Shown here: positions 52,054 through 62,315 of the stretch, in pieces
How positions within the stretch are numbered: the first letter of the stretch is position 1
Layout: every line of letters starts with the position of its first letter
NCBI RefSeq assembly: GCF_040436345.1
Contig: NC_133230.1
Coordinates: 5,787,297 to 5,851,296 of the forward strand
DNA from: Pagrus major
Lineage: Eukaryota; Chordata; Actinopteri; Spariformes; Sparidae
Length of the DNA stretch: 64,000 nt
Direction of reading: 5' to 3'
Translations under genes and position numbers: made by a program
Notes under the pieces: generated by a model
The model's input: only the letters and a program-made list of their open reading frames with translations
Database searches by the model: none
Told to the model about the DNA's origin: nothing

Positions 52054-52944
52054 AAAGGACTGCAGACTGACGACAGGCTGCCTCAAAGCAGCTGCTCTGC
52101 TGTGCGTCTTTGAGAAAATATTTAGTCATGCTATTACAGTGGTTGTTTGTTTATTAATTTATTTGGTTTTCTTATTTATAAAGCAGCAGATGTGTGTCAG
52201 TGGAAGCCACGGCAACATACAGCACTGCCAGACTCCCTTAGGAAACCTTGCAATTCTGAGAGTTGTTGAGTGAAGAATAACTTTTTGAAACTGCTATGGG
52301 AAATTCAAAATCATTTGTCCCTTTTTGTAAATTCGGCATTAAATGCAACCCATTAAGTTGAATCTTTCTTTGTAAAAAAGCGTCAGTTTGTCACGGGATT
52401 GCTGTACCCAAGACACGTGTTATTACCAGGTGTAAACAGGTACTTTCAGTCAGTTGAGGTCCATTTGTCGTGGCTTTAAAATAAAAATCTGCATTCTCAG
52501 AAATGTACAAATCAGTTGCAACAACAGTTTATTTCAACTGACAAATCCTGGTCAGATGGAAAACAGTTCCTCGAACCATACAGACACATAATTATTAGGT
52601 TGTACAATCCGCACAACTAATCCACTGAAACAATACGTACAAATAATCTTCACACATTAACTTTTGTTCATGTTGTCTGGATGGAGTCTTGATTGAGATG
52701 AGCGATGGAATAGGAAGCACACATATGAAATTGTTCTGATAGACAACTCTTCATGTTTGTTCATCAGTTTACTAGATGAGTCAGTCGAGCAGACCACAGT
52801 CAAAACACAAAACTATGTAACGTGGACATTATCTGGCCCGGGCTGCACAAAAACATCTTCATCGGTAAGAATGTGAGAGTTACATTGTTAGGCATACAAC
52901 AAACAAGGTGAGAAAATCCTGATTTTAACTGGAAAACCTGAGCT
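52054..52944. terminator. Tail-to-tail 3' ends of the zinc transporter and coq8a
   Basis: The 0.9 kb between the two stop codons holds both 3' untranslated regions. The + strand AATAAA at 52,480-52,485 and the - strand AATAAA (TTTATT at 52,528-52,533) point at each other with 42 bases between them. With usual cleavage distances the two transcripts would end within a few bases of each other or overlap slightly. Confidence 0.6.
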
Positions 52945-55900
52945 TCAGTTTGTTGATTCTGGCCGTCCGTCTCTCCAGTAGTTGCTGTAGGCGTCCTGGA
53001 ACATGTTCTTACAGGCTATTTTAGCTTTGAGTTTGGAGCAGATGAGGAAGGAGCCGCCCATCTTGCGGTGGAGGGAGTATGTCTCCTCGGGAGGCGGCGC
53101 GAGTCGCTCTCTCAGCATCACGGGGATGAGGCTGTGGATCCGCTCCGTGGTGCTCTGAGTGCCGAAGTCAAAAGGTTCGGAGGAGGAGAAGGCCTCCCCG
53201 AGGATCATCACTGCGTCCACGTGGGCGTTCTCCATCGCCTTTTCACGGGACACAGAAGTTAGTCCACATAATACAAGTATTAGGTAAAAGTAGTCAAGTA
53301 AAAAGGACAATGTTTCTTAAATATTACTGAGTTGTAAAGCTCTTTCTATATTTTCTGATTTAAATTTTAGTGCAACTGGAACAAAAAACAGCTCATCAAA
53401 ATCAATACACTTATACCTTTTGGTCAGTTTAGAAATTTGCTCTTAAACCTCCCAACGTCTACTTGTAATTTTCAGGCAAACATTATCCTTGCGCTTCTTT
53501 ACAGAGTTTATGGTTTGTAATGCAAGATGACAGAAAGAGAGGAACTGTTGATGTAATTCCTCCTGGTCACCAGCAGAGGTCGATGTCTGTGAAGGAGTTT
53601 CATAAATTGTTCAAATCATTTCATCCTTCGTGTAGTTTAAGAGGCACTATGTAGCTTTGGAGTTTAAATTCAAAGTCAGAATTTTAATATGTACAATATT
53701 AATGAGTAATAATACAAACTCAGGAATATTTATCTTTTCATAAGTGAATCAACAAGCCGTTCTCAGAGGAAAATAAGGTCCCAGAACACTGTTTGAAGTT
53801 TGAACTCGTAACAGTGTGATTACACTTTGTTGTGGTTTACAGTGAGGATGTTCTCACCTTTGACTCATACCCTGTGAGGAACCTCATGTCTCTGGATTTG
53901 TGCAGGACACCTTCTCTGTCCTGATTCGCAGCAGCATTAATTATCTGATGAAAGACATCAAAAAACAAATTATTAGGTCACATTATAGGTCTTTCTGACG
54001 GATTTGAGCCAGTTTAAGCCACTGACGTCCAAAAAATTGACTGTGTGCATTTATCTAATGAGAATATATTCTAATTAGAAGGTGATTTTGTTTGATGACA
54101 AACGTTTTGTCATATAAAAAGATAAAAGATGTTGATTACTCTCACCTCGATGTAGGTGTCGGTGAAACTCTTATCGAATCCTCGCGTGGCTCCGAAATCC
54201 AACAGCGCCACCTGAAGACATGAAACACAGAAACAGACTGTAGAGAAAAAGGGGACACTCAAAATAATCATGTACCAACAGTGTGACTGAGACAAACTGA
54301 CCTTGTGAGCTTGTGGATCGAAGAAGAAGTTGGACCAGTTTGGATCAGTCTGCATGTATCTGAACTCAAAAAGCTCTCTCAAGCATAACCTCAAGATCTC
54401 CTTACAAATCTATCAGCAAGAAAAGGAGCAAATGTAGAAAATAAAGTTGTTAGGCTTGTGTTTGTGGAAAAATCTCCTTGAATTACAATGAAGTGAAACA
54501 TGACTCCGGGGTTTTTAAAAGGTGACATAAATCTGCATTCGGCCTCCAAAGTGGGCGAAAGTCTTGGCAGTGCGTGGGTGTAAATTGTACTGTAAGCTGT
54601 GTTGGAGTTCACGGCGGTCGTACCTCATTCCTGAGCTCCTGAGAGAGGTCGGTGGCCTGGTCCAGAGGGAAACCGGGCACCAGTGTTGTGGTGAGGACGT
54701 GCTGGCTGCTCAGCTCGTCGATCACATCAGGCACATAGAAGAACGGGTGATCCTTCAGCAGCTCTCTGACACACACAAACAACGACAAAGTTAAAGACAG
54801 CTCAACCCAACTCCCAGAAAACTGCGGTCAAAGTGTCAGCAGCCTCTTTGTGCGTAGCATTAAAGGATAAGTACACACTAAAATGCAAATTCAGTCATTA
54901 TCTACTCTCCCTCGATGGAAAGACCGGTGAAGATTCATAGTACACAAAACATTTCTGGAGCTTCATATTGAAAAGTGTTGCAGGACTCTCCTGAACAACT
55001 GAAGTAGCTGGAGACAACTGAAAATAACTCTGAAATAAAATATAAAAATAGCTCCATAGAGCTCGCCTGGCCCTAGATCCCAAATTGATTTCAGCTAAAA
55101 GCGTTAGCACACACCCTCTGTCTGATGTGGGTGCAAGGGCTCGACAACCTATCAAGGGTGTAAATAATATCTTTTTAAATCAATTTTGGATCTCAAGGCT
55201 TCACGGGACTTGGAGCCATTTTAAGGCTGTTTTCTGTAGTTTTTTAACATTTTAAAACAATTTCCCATCTACTGCAGTTGTTTAGAAGAATGCTGCAACG
55301 CTGTTTTGCTGTGAAGCGGATTCAAAAACTTCACGCGACTTTCCTTTTTTTAACCTTTAATTCACATCTCCTGGATTACGATCTGGCATGTTGCACATTT
55401 TCTTTATAAGTCATATCGTAATGTTTTGCACAAATTGTGCAGCTTCTTTTCTATTTCTGCTTCTTGACTCAGAGTGCTTAATCGTCATCTTTTCATTCTT
55501 ATTTTCTTTCACTATGATCGTTGTTATGGTCCTAAACACCAAAATAAATTCCTTTATATGTGAAAAACTACGACTAAAACTCAGTTCTGGTTCTCTTCGG
55601 TCTGTGTGGTAACAGTACGTCTGAACACTTACTGGAATTTTTTGGCACATTTGGCCTCTCTTATGTAATCACACTCCAGCGCCAGCTCGCGGCTCATGAC
55701 CTCGATGAGGTGCTCAGGAAACAGACCTGTAAAAGACAAGAAAGTGTGAAAAAAAGCTGAAAATTACGACATTCAGGCAGCTTGTGTAGGTTCGTCTGTT
55801 GACAGTAGCAGAGTCACAGACGTCACGCAATAGCTGCTGTTATCATAAAGAAGATAAAGACTCTCCAACAATGTTACCTTCAGGCAGCGCGTTGCTTAAA

Positions 55901-58900
55901 CTCAGAGCGGTCATGATGTTATTCACGTCACTGTCGATACTCTTGGCCACTCCGGGGTACTGAAGGAGCAGATCTGATTGTGAGATTTCTGTATTTTATC
56001 ACAGTTCACTCCTGTGTTTTAATACTCGTCTCACCTGAATCTTCATGGCGACCTCTCTGCCGTCCTTCATTCGGGCTAAATGCACCTGACCGATGGACGC
56101 CGCTGCAAACGGCTTCTCCTCAAAGTACTCCAGCTGGTCTCTCCAGTTCGGGCCGAGGTCGCTGCTGATGGCTTTCTGCAGAGAGAGAAGAGGAGCTGTC
56201 TCGTCTTATGACGTCAGTTACGGAGCTTGTGTTGTTGACTGCAGCTCTGTCCATACTGTACCATCATCTGCTTAGAGGGCATGAAGTCTGCACTCTGACG
56301 AACACGCTCGAAGATTTTGGCCAACTGAGGATTGATAAAGGCGTCGTCTGAGAGGAGAGGAAACAAAGCGGAGACAAACCGAGTGAAAATAATCACAGAG
56401 ATAAAAACACTGAGGACGATCTTCAGCCCAGTTTGTGCTTCATAATAATTAAGTTAACTGTCACAGAGGGGGAAAGAAACCAGAAAATATTCACATTTCA
56501 GACGCAGGAATCAGAGAATTTTGACATATTCCCCTTTAAAAATAACTCAAACAATTAATCAATTAGTAAAATAGTAAAATAGTTGGCAAATTAGTTTAAT
56601 AGCTGACCCTTGATCGATAAATAATGCAGCCCTAATTCTTAATCACTGAACGACCTTGTAGGTTTTTGAAAGACCTCCAGCGTTTTATCTTCCAGAGAAA
56701 CAAACTCTGTGACTCGACAGTTATGATAATTCATGAGAGGACAAACAGGGTCTGTGGACACCTCAGAGCATAACAACACGTTACTGTAAGTGTGTCTTTA
56801 AAGTCAACAACACCACAGTGTCAGTTTAGCCTCGGCTGCCTACAATAGCTCCACTGGAATGGCACTTATTGTGTTCAGCTGGCCTGACGTTTATTTTAGG
56901 AGATGACATTTCTGTTTGCCAGAAACAGGATGAAGTCTTGTTGTGAAGCATCGAGCGCCGGTTACCATGAAAGCTAAACCTTGATTTACACACTGATGCA
57001 TGTGGATTTACTGTCAGTACCATGTCTGAGCGGTGTGTGTGAGGTCCTCGTGTCCTTGTCTCGAGTAACACAAGATGAATTTCTTACACGTGTGATAATT
57101 GTGATGCATCTGAGGACATGTCTGATGATAATTCACCTTGAATACTGAGCATCTGTCCCAGTTTGAGAGCGGCGCCTCGGACTTTACAGAGAGTCCGGAC
57201 GATTCTTTCAGCGTTGGCTTCGGAGAGGAAGGCACTCGAGTCCAGGATGGACTTTTTGTCACCTGAGAAACACACACACAGTATTCAGTACAGGTGATGC
57301 TGTATTTCAGCTACTGAGTGGTGCCTACAGCCTCTTGAGATCACCACACATGTCCCAACATAAAGAATGACCATGTTAGCATCAACAGTCATAAAATGAT
57401 CATTAAATCTTCAACACTTCTCAGGCAGGCCATCAATAAAACACTGATCCTCCTTTCATCACCTTGTTGTTGAGGTTTTAAACTCTTCTTTGCCACCTCG
57501 GCGATCGCCCCGATGCCGAGTCCGACGGCCAGACCTGCAAAAACAAATCAATTTAAACACGATTCACAAACTTTCTTTGAATACACTGGCATGTTTTCTT
57601 ACGAATGTCGACAGTGTTTACCCTCGCAGTGCCCTTCTGTGCATTTGATAACAGCAGCAACAAAAAAAGGACGTGATAACGGTAATCAGTAACTGAAGGA
57701 AGGTCTAATCGGAGCCGTTGAGAGTTCAGGGGTAAATTAAGGCCAAGAAGGAAACTGTATGTGTGCTGCCCTTTGGTGAGAAGAAGGCTGATAGTCGACG
57801 ACAGGTTTGATATTAGCTGGACTGTCAGGCACGACTCTGCGTGTCCCTGAAACATTTTCTCAGCCACTGATACTCTCATTCCAGCGCTGGGAAGGAGTAG
57901 TCAGCACTTCCCACAGCCTGACCTGAGGTCTGCAGACTGCTGACCGAGGTCGTCAATGCAGAACCTCTCGACTAAATCCAAGAGTACACTTCAATGTTCA
58001 AAAGATTTTAAAAAATAAATAAATAAACAACAATTCTATTTGTAAAAGTCGTATACACAAACTCCTGCAGAGGAACTTGTTTGCACAAGTGCTCCAAATT
58101 CAATTTCTGGCTCATTTCATGTGTATAGTTATAAATAAATAAATAAATAAATAAATGAATAAATAAGTAAAGATTTGACTTTCTATTTCTTAATGAATCA
58201 TGTATTAAATCATCATTTATTTAAATAATCTCACTCACAGCTGATTACTTTTGTGAATTTTTGCTTAAGAAATCACTTAAATGAGAAAATATTTAAATTT
58301 TGCAGATTCTTTTTAAATCCAACGCGGTGAATTACGGGTTTATTTCAACCAAACCAGAGATGATGACTTTTGGAACAGCGGACAGACAAACCCGGCAGGT
58401 TTTGAGAAATAAAACCACAATTATAAAATTACAGTTTTTGCAAATGGAGTCTGGTGGCTTAGTCTTCTAATTTATTGTTGGCATAAACACAATAAATAAG
58501 AAGATAATTCATCTGTGAGTGCTGGTGTGTGTTTTGAATCATCCTTCACCGAAGCCAGATAGTGTTTAAGATGTCAAGCTATACACAGTGCTACTTTTGT
58601 AGCAAGTGTTTTATGTCATGTAACATAAATTTCTTCCTAAAATTTATGAGGAAGGAAAATTATTTCGACAATACACACATTGTGTTTTGTAAAGCAAAAC
58701 TGTATATAAACATAAATTTTGTTCACCTCCAAAGTTCACCAGCCTTCCTATCCGGGTGACGGGCACCTTCCTCTCTCTGGCTCTTTCACTGAGCTGGAAT
58801 ACAAGACAAGAACTCAACTTTAAAAGGACAAATAAAACTGAAATACTGATCAATTTATTCAAACACTTAATAAATAAAAAAGTTGTTGTTGTGTTTACCA

Positions 58901-60372
58901 CTTGTTTGTGTTTCTTCACGTCTGTTTTCTGGGTGTTTTCTGCTTTATCGACGTCCGCCGACGCCAGCCGCCCCACTGTGGACGAGTTGTCCTGGTTAAA
59001 TAACCTCGTGTGCCCGGAGAACAGTTGGCTCGTCCAGTCTCCGTGGACCTTTTTGGAGCTGGTTCTTCCGCTGCAGGTCGCCTGTCCGCCGTTTACACTT
59101 CCGATGAAACAGCCGCTGAAACAAGCTCCCATAGTGGAGTATCTGTGAACCTGAGCCGCCGTGACCCTGTGGACTTGTTGCCGTTTGCTGAACGTCGCCT
59201 GGAAGACAAGACAAGATTAATGAGCAGGTTCAACATTTCGAAAAAACATAGTTTTTGCCGCTCTAGCCCAGAGTTAGATGAGACGATTAATACCACTTTC
59301 ATGTCCACCAGTTAGCTTAGCTTAGCAACACATTGGAAACAGCAGAAACAGCGAGCAGGCTCTGTTCAGAGGTAACAAAATCCACCTACAAGCACCTTCA
59401 GAGTTCACTGATTAACATGTTATATCAGCTTTGTTTGATCTGAAACTAAAACGCTGTTGGTAGAGGGATTCTGTTACCCTTGCACACAGCCGGGCCGGCT
59501 GTTTCCGGTCTTCATGCTAAGATAAGCTGCTGGCTCTAGCTTTATATTCACTGTGCAAATGTGAGCGTTATCGATCTTCTCATCTAAATTTTGCTTTTCA
59601 AGAAACTCTGATATGGCCGACGACAGCAATCAAGCAAACATGGAATAAAATGCAGCTTTTTGTTTAAAGAATTTGTGATTTTAGTTGCATTTTAGTGCCC
59701 TGCCATCGTTTAACTGTTCAGGATAAAAAGTATTCTCAGGGCTTCCCTCCCGTCAGTAAACAGTTCTGGACTACGGGTGGTTACTCCTCCAGAAGGTCCG
59801 GCTCTACACTGGACTCCATCCTTCTCCTCAGAAATTAGATATTGAGCATTTAAGTCTAAGCTTTGCTTTGTTGGTGAAATATGGGATAACTGGAGTTCTT
59901 CAAACCTCTATGAAAGAGAAGATAGTTTCATCTGGAGAGTCAGTAGTTGTGACGAGGGGTCACAAGGTGGAGAACAACCGGCCTAAAGGTTGTTTTGGAA
60001 GACTGACCTCCCATCAATGTATAAAGCGTTGCTGTAAAAACCATTTTTAAAAGACATTTAGATTTCTTGTGCCTTTTAAAACCCTTGGTAGTTGAATCCT
60101 CTCCCCTGTGTCTCCTCGCCCTGGTCACTATTGTTGTGGTGTTGATGAGGTGACGGTGGCAGAAACAGACACAGAAACTATTTGGGTTGCATGTTTGTGA
60201 AACTCTACACGGCTCAAATCACGGCCGACTCGCTCACCCTGGCTGATCCTGCAGCGTGATGGAAGTTTACCAGCCTCTGGTTCCCGGTGCACTGCAGGGC
60301 ACCTGGTGGAGCTCTGCTGGCCGCCTGCTTCACCCAGGTGAGACCCCTCCACACCACCGTGTCACCTGTCAT
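52945..60372 (-). CDS. coq8a: Atypical kinase COQ8A (ADCK3), coenzyme Q biosynthesis
   Basis: COQ8A is a UbiB-family atypical kinase/ATPase of the mitochondrial inner membrane that supports the coenzyme Q synthesis complex. Fourteen coding exons run leftward: 60238-60372, 58899-59198, 58727-58793, 57463-57534, 57137-57262, 56262-56347, 56035-56175, 55878-55959, 55633-55726, 54624-54765, 54302-54409, 54146-54211, 53858-53944 and 52945-53238, summing to 1,800 nt, 599 aa (human 647). Visible are the KxGQ motif (K225-Q228), the Ala-rich loop AAAS (286-289), the ATP-site lysine in VAMK (307), ECDY, DPNWSN (437-442) and DFG (456-458). [14 protein letters not shown] and [13 protein letters not shown] match COQ8A better than COQ8B. 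The start is the ATG opening [18 protein letters not shown], which parallels the human N terminus. The shorter length comes from the linker before [18 protein letters not shown]. Fish often keep two coq8a copies; which one this is cannot be told. Confidence 0.94.
53630..53810. mobile_element. CACTATGTAG-type short interspersed repeat, copy 2
   Basis: It shares GTAGTTTAAGAGGCACTATG, AATACAAACTCAGGAATAT and CCCAGAACACTGTTTGAAG with the copy at 44,299-44,505. It lies between the last two coq8a exons and is non-coding. Confidence 0.7.
54860..55365. mobile_element. Foldback (MITE-like) element, copy 2
   Basis: The left arm has TTCAGTCATTATCTACTCTC and TCTCCTGAACAACTGAAGTA, and the right arm has CTGCAGTTGTTTAGAAGAAT and GCTGCAACGCTGTTTTGCTG. 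These match the arms of the element at 31,544-32,162. Its central part is also palindromic (CTAGATCCCAAATTGATTT against AAATCAATTTTGGATCTC). The right arm is shorter and more diverged than in copy 1. It lies in the coq8a intron between 54624-54765 and 55633-55726. Confidence 0.7.
57960..58560. other. AT-rich coq8a intron with an AAATA microsatellite
   Basis: A tetranucleotide run of about ten AAAT-type copies lies at 58,129-58,168. The rest of this intron stretch is AT-rich and unique. No exon is seen. Confidence 0.7.
59225..59600. mobile_element. Teleost repeat with TTAGCTTAGCTTAGCA
   Basis: It begins AACATTTCGAAAAAACATAG, runs through ACCAGTTAGCTTAGCTTAGC and CTTCATGCTAAGATAAGCTG, and ends CTTCTCATCTAAATTTTGC. 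The outer parts are roughly inverted to each other (GTTAGATGAGACGA against ATCTTCTCATCTAA), so it may be a foldback element. It lies in the first coq8a intron. A related shorter copy lies at 45,238-45,425. Confidence 0.65.
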
Positions 60373-60679
60373 GGTGTTGATGTTCAGACCTGCAGGAGCG
60401 AGGAACAACAGGCTGCCTTTAGGCTGTGAGCTGTGATGGAGGAGTGAGGCTGATCAAGGTTTTATGCTCCCATGCTTGTGGGATAAAGCATGAGTCCATG
60501 TGCACAGCATGATGGGAAATACAACCTAAACAAATACTGCAGAATCAAATTGGCTGTCTGTGTGATAAGAGAGAAAAGGCAGGAATATGCATTGAAAAGA
60601 TTTGAAATTGAACAATGAATTAATGACTCACGGTTAAAAATGAATTAAAGTGACAAACATCTAACTTCTACTCACCAAC

Positions 60680-61010
60680 TTTACAACAGACGTCCTCTCA
60701 GCTGCGTGGACACACACTGAGCATCGTGCACTTGCAGCACGAGCCTCCGCTCACCTTCATCTGACTTGACACACTTTCTTGTAAACAGCTCGAGTCCAGC
60801 AGGCAGCGAGGCGGCAGCGAGGCGGGCGACCCGGGGGGAAGTGTAACACACGCGGGCCAATGAGGCGACGCTCGGCCGCCTGCTCCGGGTGTCAACAAAC
60901 CTCCGCACTGGTCGGACAAGCTGTCAGTCAGCCGCTCCTCTGCGAGGCTGTGGCGGCTGACGTGTCCGCGCAGGGCGGTCCGTGAACTGCACACATGCTG
61001 CGTTCACGGT
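60680..61010 (-). promoter_or_regulatory. CpG-rich probable coq8a promoter
   Basis: The stretch from about 60,780 to 61,000 is the most CpG-rich in the non-satellite part of the window (GGCGGCAGCGAGGCGGGCGA at about 60,810). It lies 0.3-0.6 kb upstream of the coq8a start codon. The first coding exon begins after an acceptor (CCTGCAG before the ATG at 60,372), so a non-coding first exon is expected here. Confidence 0.55.
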
Positions 61011-61119
61011 ATGTCAGACTTCACAGATCTGGACTTTTTAAGGAACGAGTGTCTATGGAGGACCAATCACAGTAAAAGAAATAATGTGAAAAATAAGCTT
61101 CATGAGAAAGAAAATTCCC

Positions 61120-61720
61120 AAAGTAAGTTATAATTATGAGATAAAAACGTATAATTATGAGATCGAAAGTTATAATTATGGGAAAAAGTCCTAATTATGA
61201 GATAAAAAGTCCTAATTATGAAATAAAAAGTTATAATTATGGGATGAAAAGTCATAATTATGTGATAAAGTTATAATTATGAGTTAAAAAGTTATAATTA
61301 TGGGATAAAAAGTTATAATTATGAGTTAAACAGTTATAATTATGAGATAAAAACGTATAATTACGAGATCGAAAGTCATAATTATGGGAAAAAGTCCTAA
61401 TTATGAGATAAAAAGTCCTAATTATGAGATAAAAAGTCCTAATTATGAAATAAAAAGTCATAATTATGAAATAAAAAGTTATAATTATGAGTTAAAAAGT
61501 TATAATTATGGGATAAAAAGTTATAATTATGAGTTAAACAGTTATAATTATGAGTTAAAAGTCATAATTATGAGACAAAAAGTTATAATTATGGGATGAA
61601 AAGTCATAATTATGGGATAAAAAGTTATAATTATGAGTTAAAAGTCATAATTATGAGACAAAAAGTTATAATTATGAGCTATAAAGTTATAATTATGGAA
61701 TAATAAGTCATAATTATTAG
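61120..61720. repeat. AT-rich minisatellite, about 20-bp unit (AAAAGTTATAATTATGAGAT)
   Basis: About thirty imperfect copies of a roughly 20-base unit run without a break for 0.6 kb. Units vary among GTTATAATTATGAG, GTCATAATTATGGG and GTCCTAATTATGAG. Larger blocks are repeated too: the order around 61,145-61,330 recurs around 61,355-61,540. Each unit contains the near-palindrome TTATAATTA. Both strands show long open frames rich in Y-N-Y-E, which are by-products of a period close to a multiple of three. A related fragment in reverse lies at 30,090-30,225. Confidence 0.9.
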
Positions 61721-62315
61721 CTCAGAGCTCAGAGCTCAAAGGTGGGATCTCATGAAGAGCACTTGAAGGCAGCAATACAACATACAGCTGTGAACTGTGA
61801 ACTGATCCAGGGCCATTAAAGTTTGGCTGTGGCAGCTAATGACGAGAGAATGAATCATCTTTTTAATGATGAGCAGCAACAGTGAAATAAATAGTTCAAG
61901 GGATCAACTGAGTTAATGATATCAGCGCTCTGCTTACATCCGTTGATGGGAAATATGAGAATGAAATATTCACTTCACAATGACACCAATGTTTAAAGGT
62001 GTGACCATGATGGACGTCAGCTGTTGTTTTTGTTACATGATGAGGTGTTGATGAAATGTTTCAGATGCATCAGGCACATGAAAGATGTACAACCTGTGTG
62101 TCAAATTGTTAAGTCATCTTTCTTTATTTAATAATAAAGGGAGATATATAAATGAGCTTTCAGCACTCAAGTCCAGTTATAGACCTCATCTGACCTTCGT
62201 TTTCTTATTTATTTACACTTCAGGGCATCTTGGTTCAATCAGACATTCACATGAAGTTACATGGACATATAATTCAAAATATTCTAGACTGATGATGTAA
62301 ACGGTGAAGGCTTTG
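61721..62315. other. Spacer between coq8a promoter region and tatdn3
   Basis: I see no coding exon. On the - strand AATAAA signals (TTTATT at 62,123-62,128 and 62,208-62,213) lie downstream of the tatdn3 stop, so the right part is probably its 3' untranslated region. Confidence 0.55.

Noticed and set aside
58644-59148. + strand frame overlapping coq8a exons 2 and 3
   Set aside because: The - strand reading gives the conserved COQ8A linker and [12 protein letters not shown] motif; the + strand frame is a shadow.
61258-61599. Long open frames rich in Tyr, Asn and Lys on both strands
   Set aside because: They read through the AT-rich minisatellite and reflect its period, not a protein.
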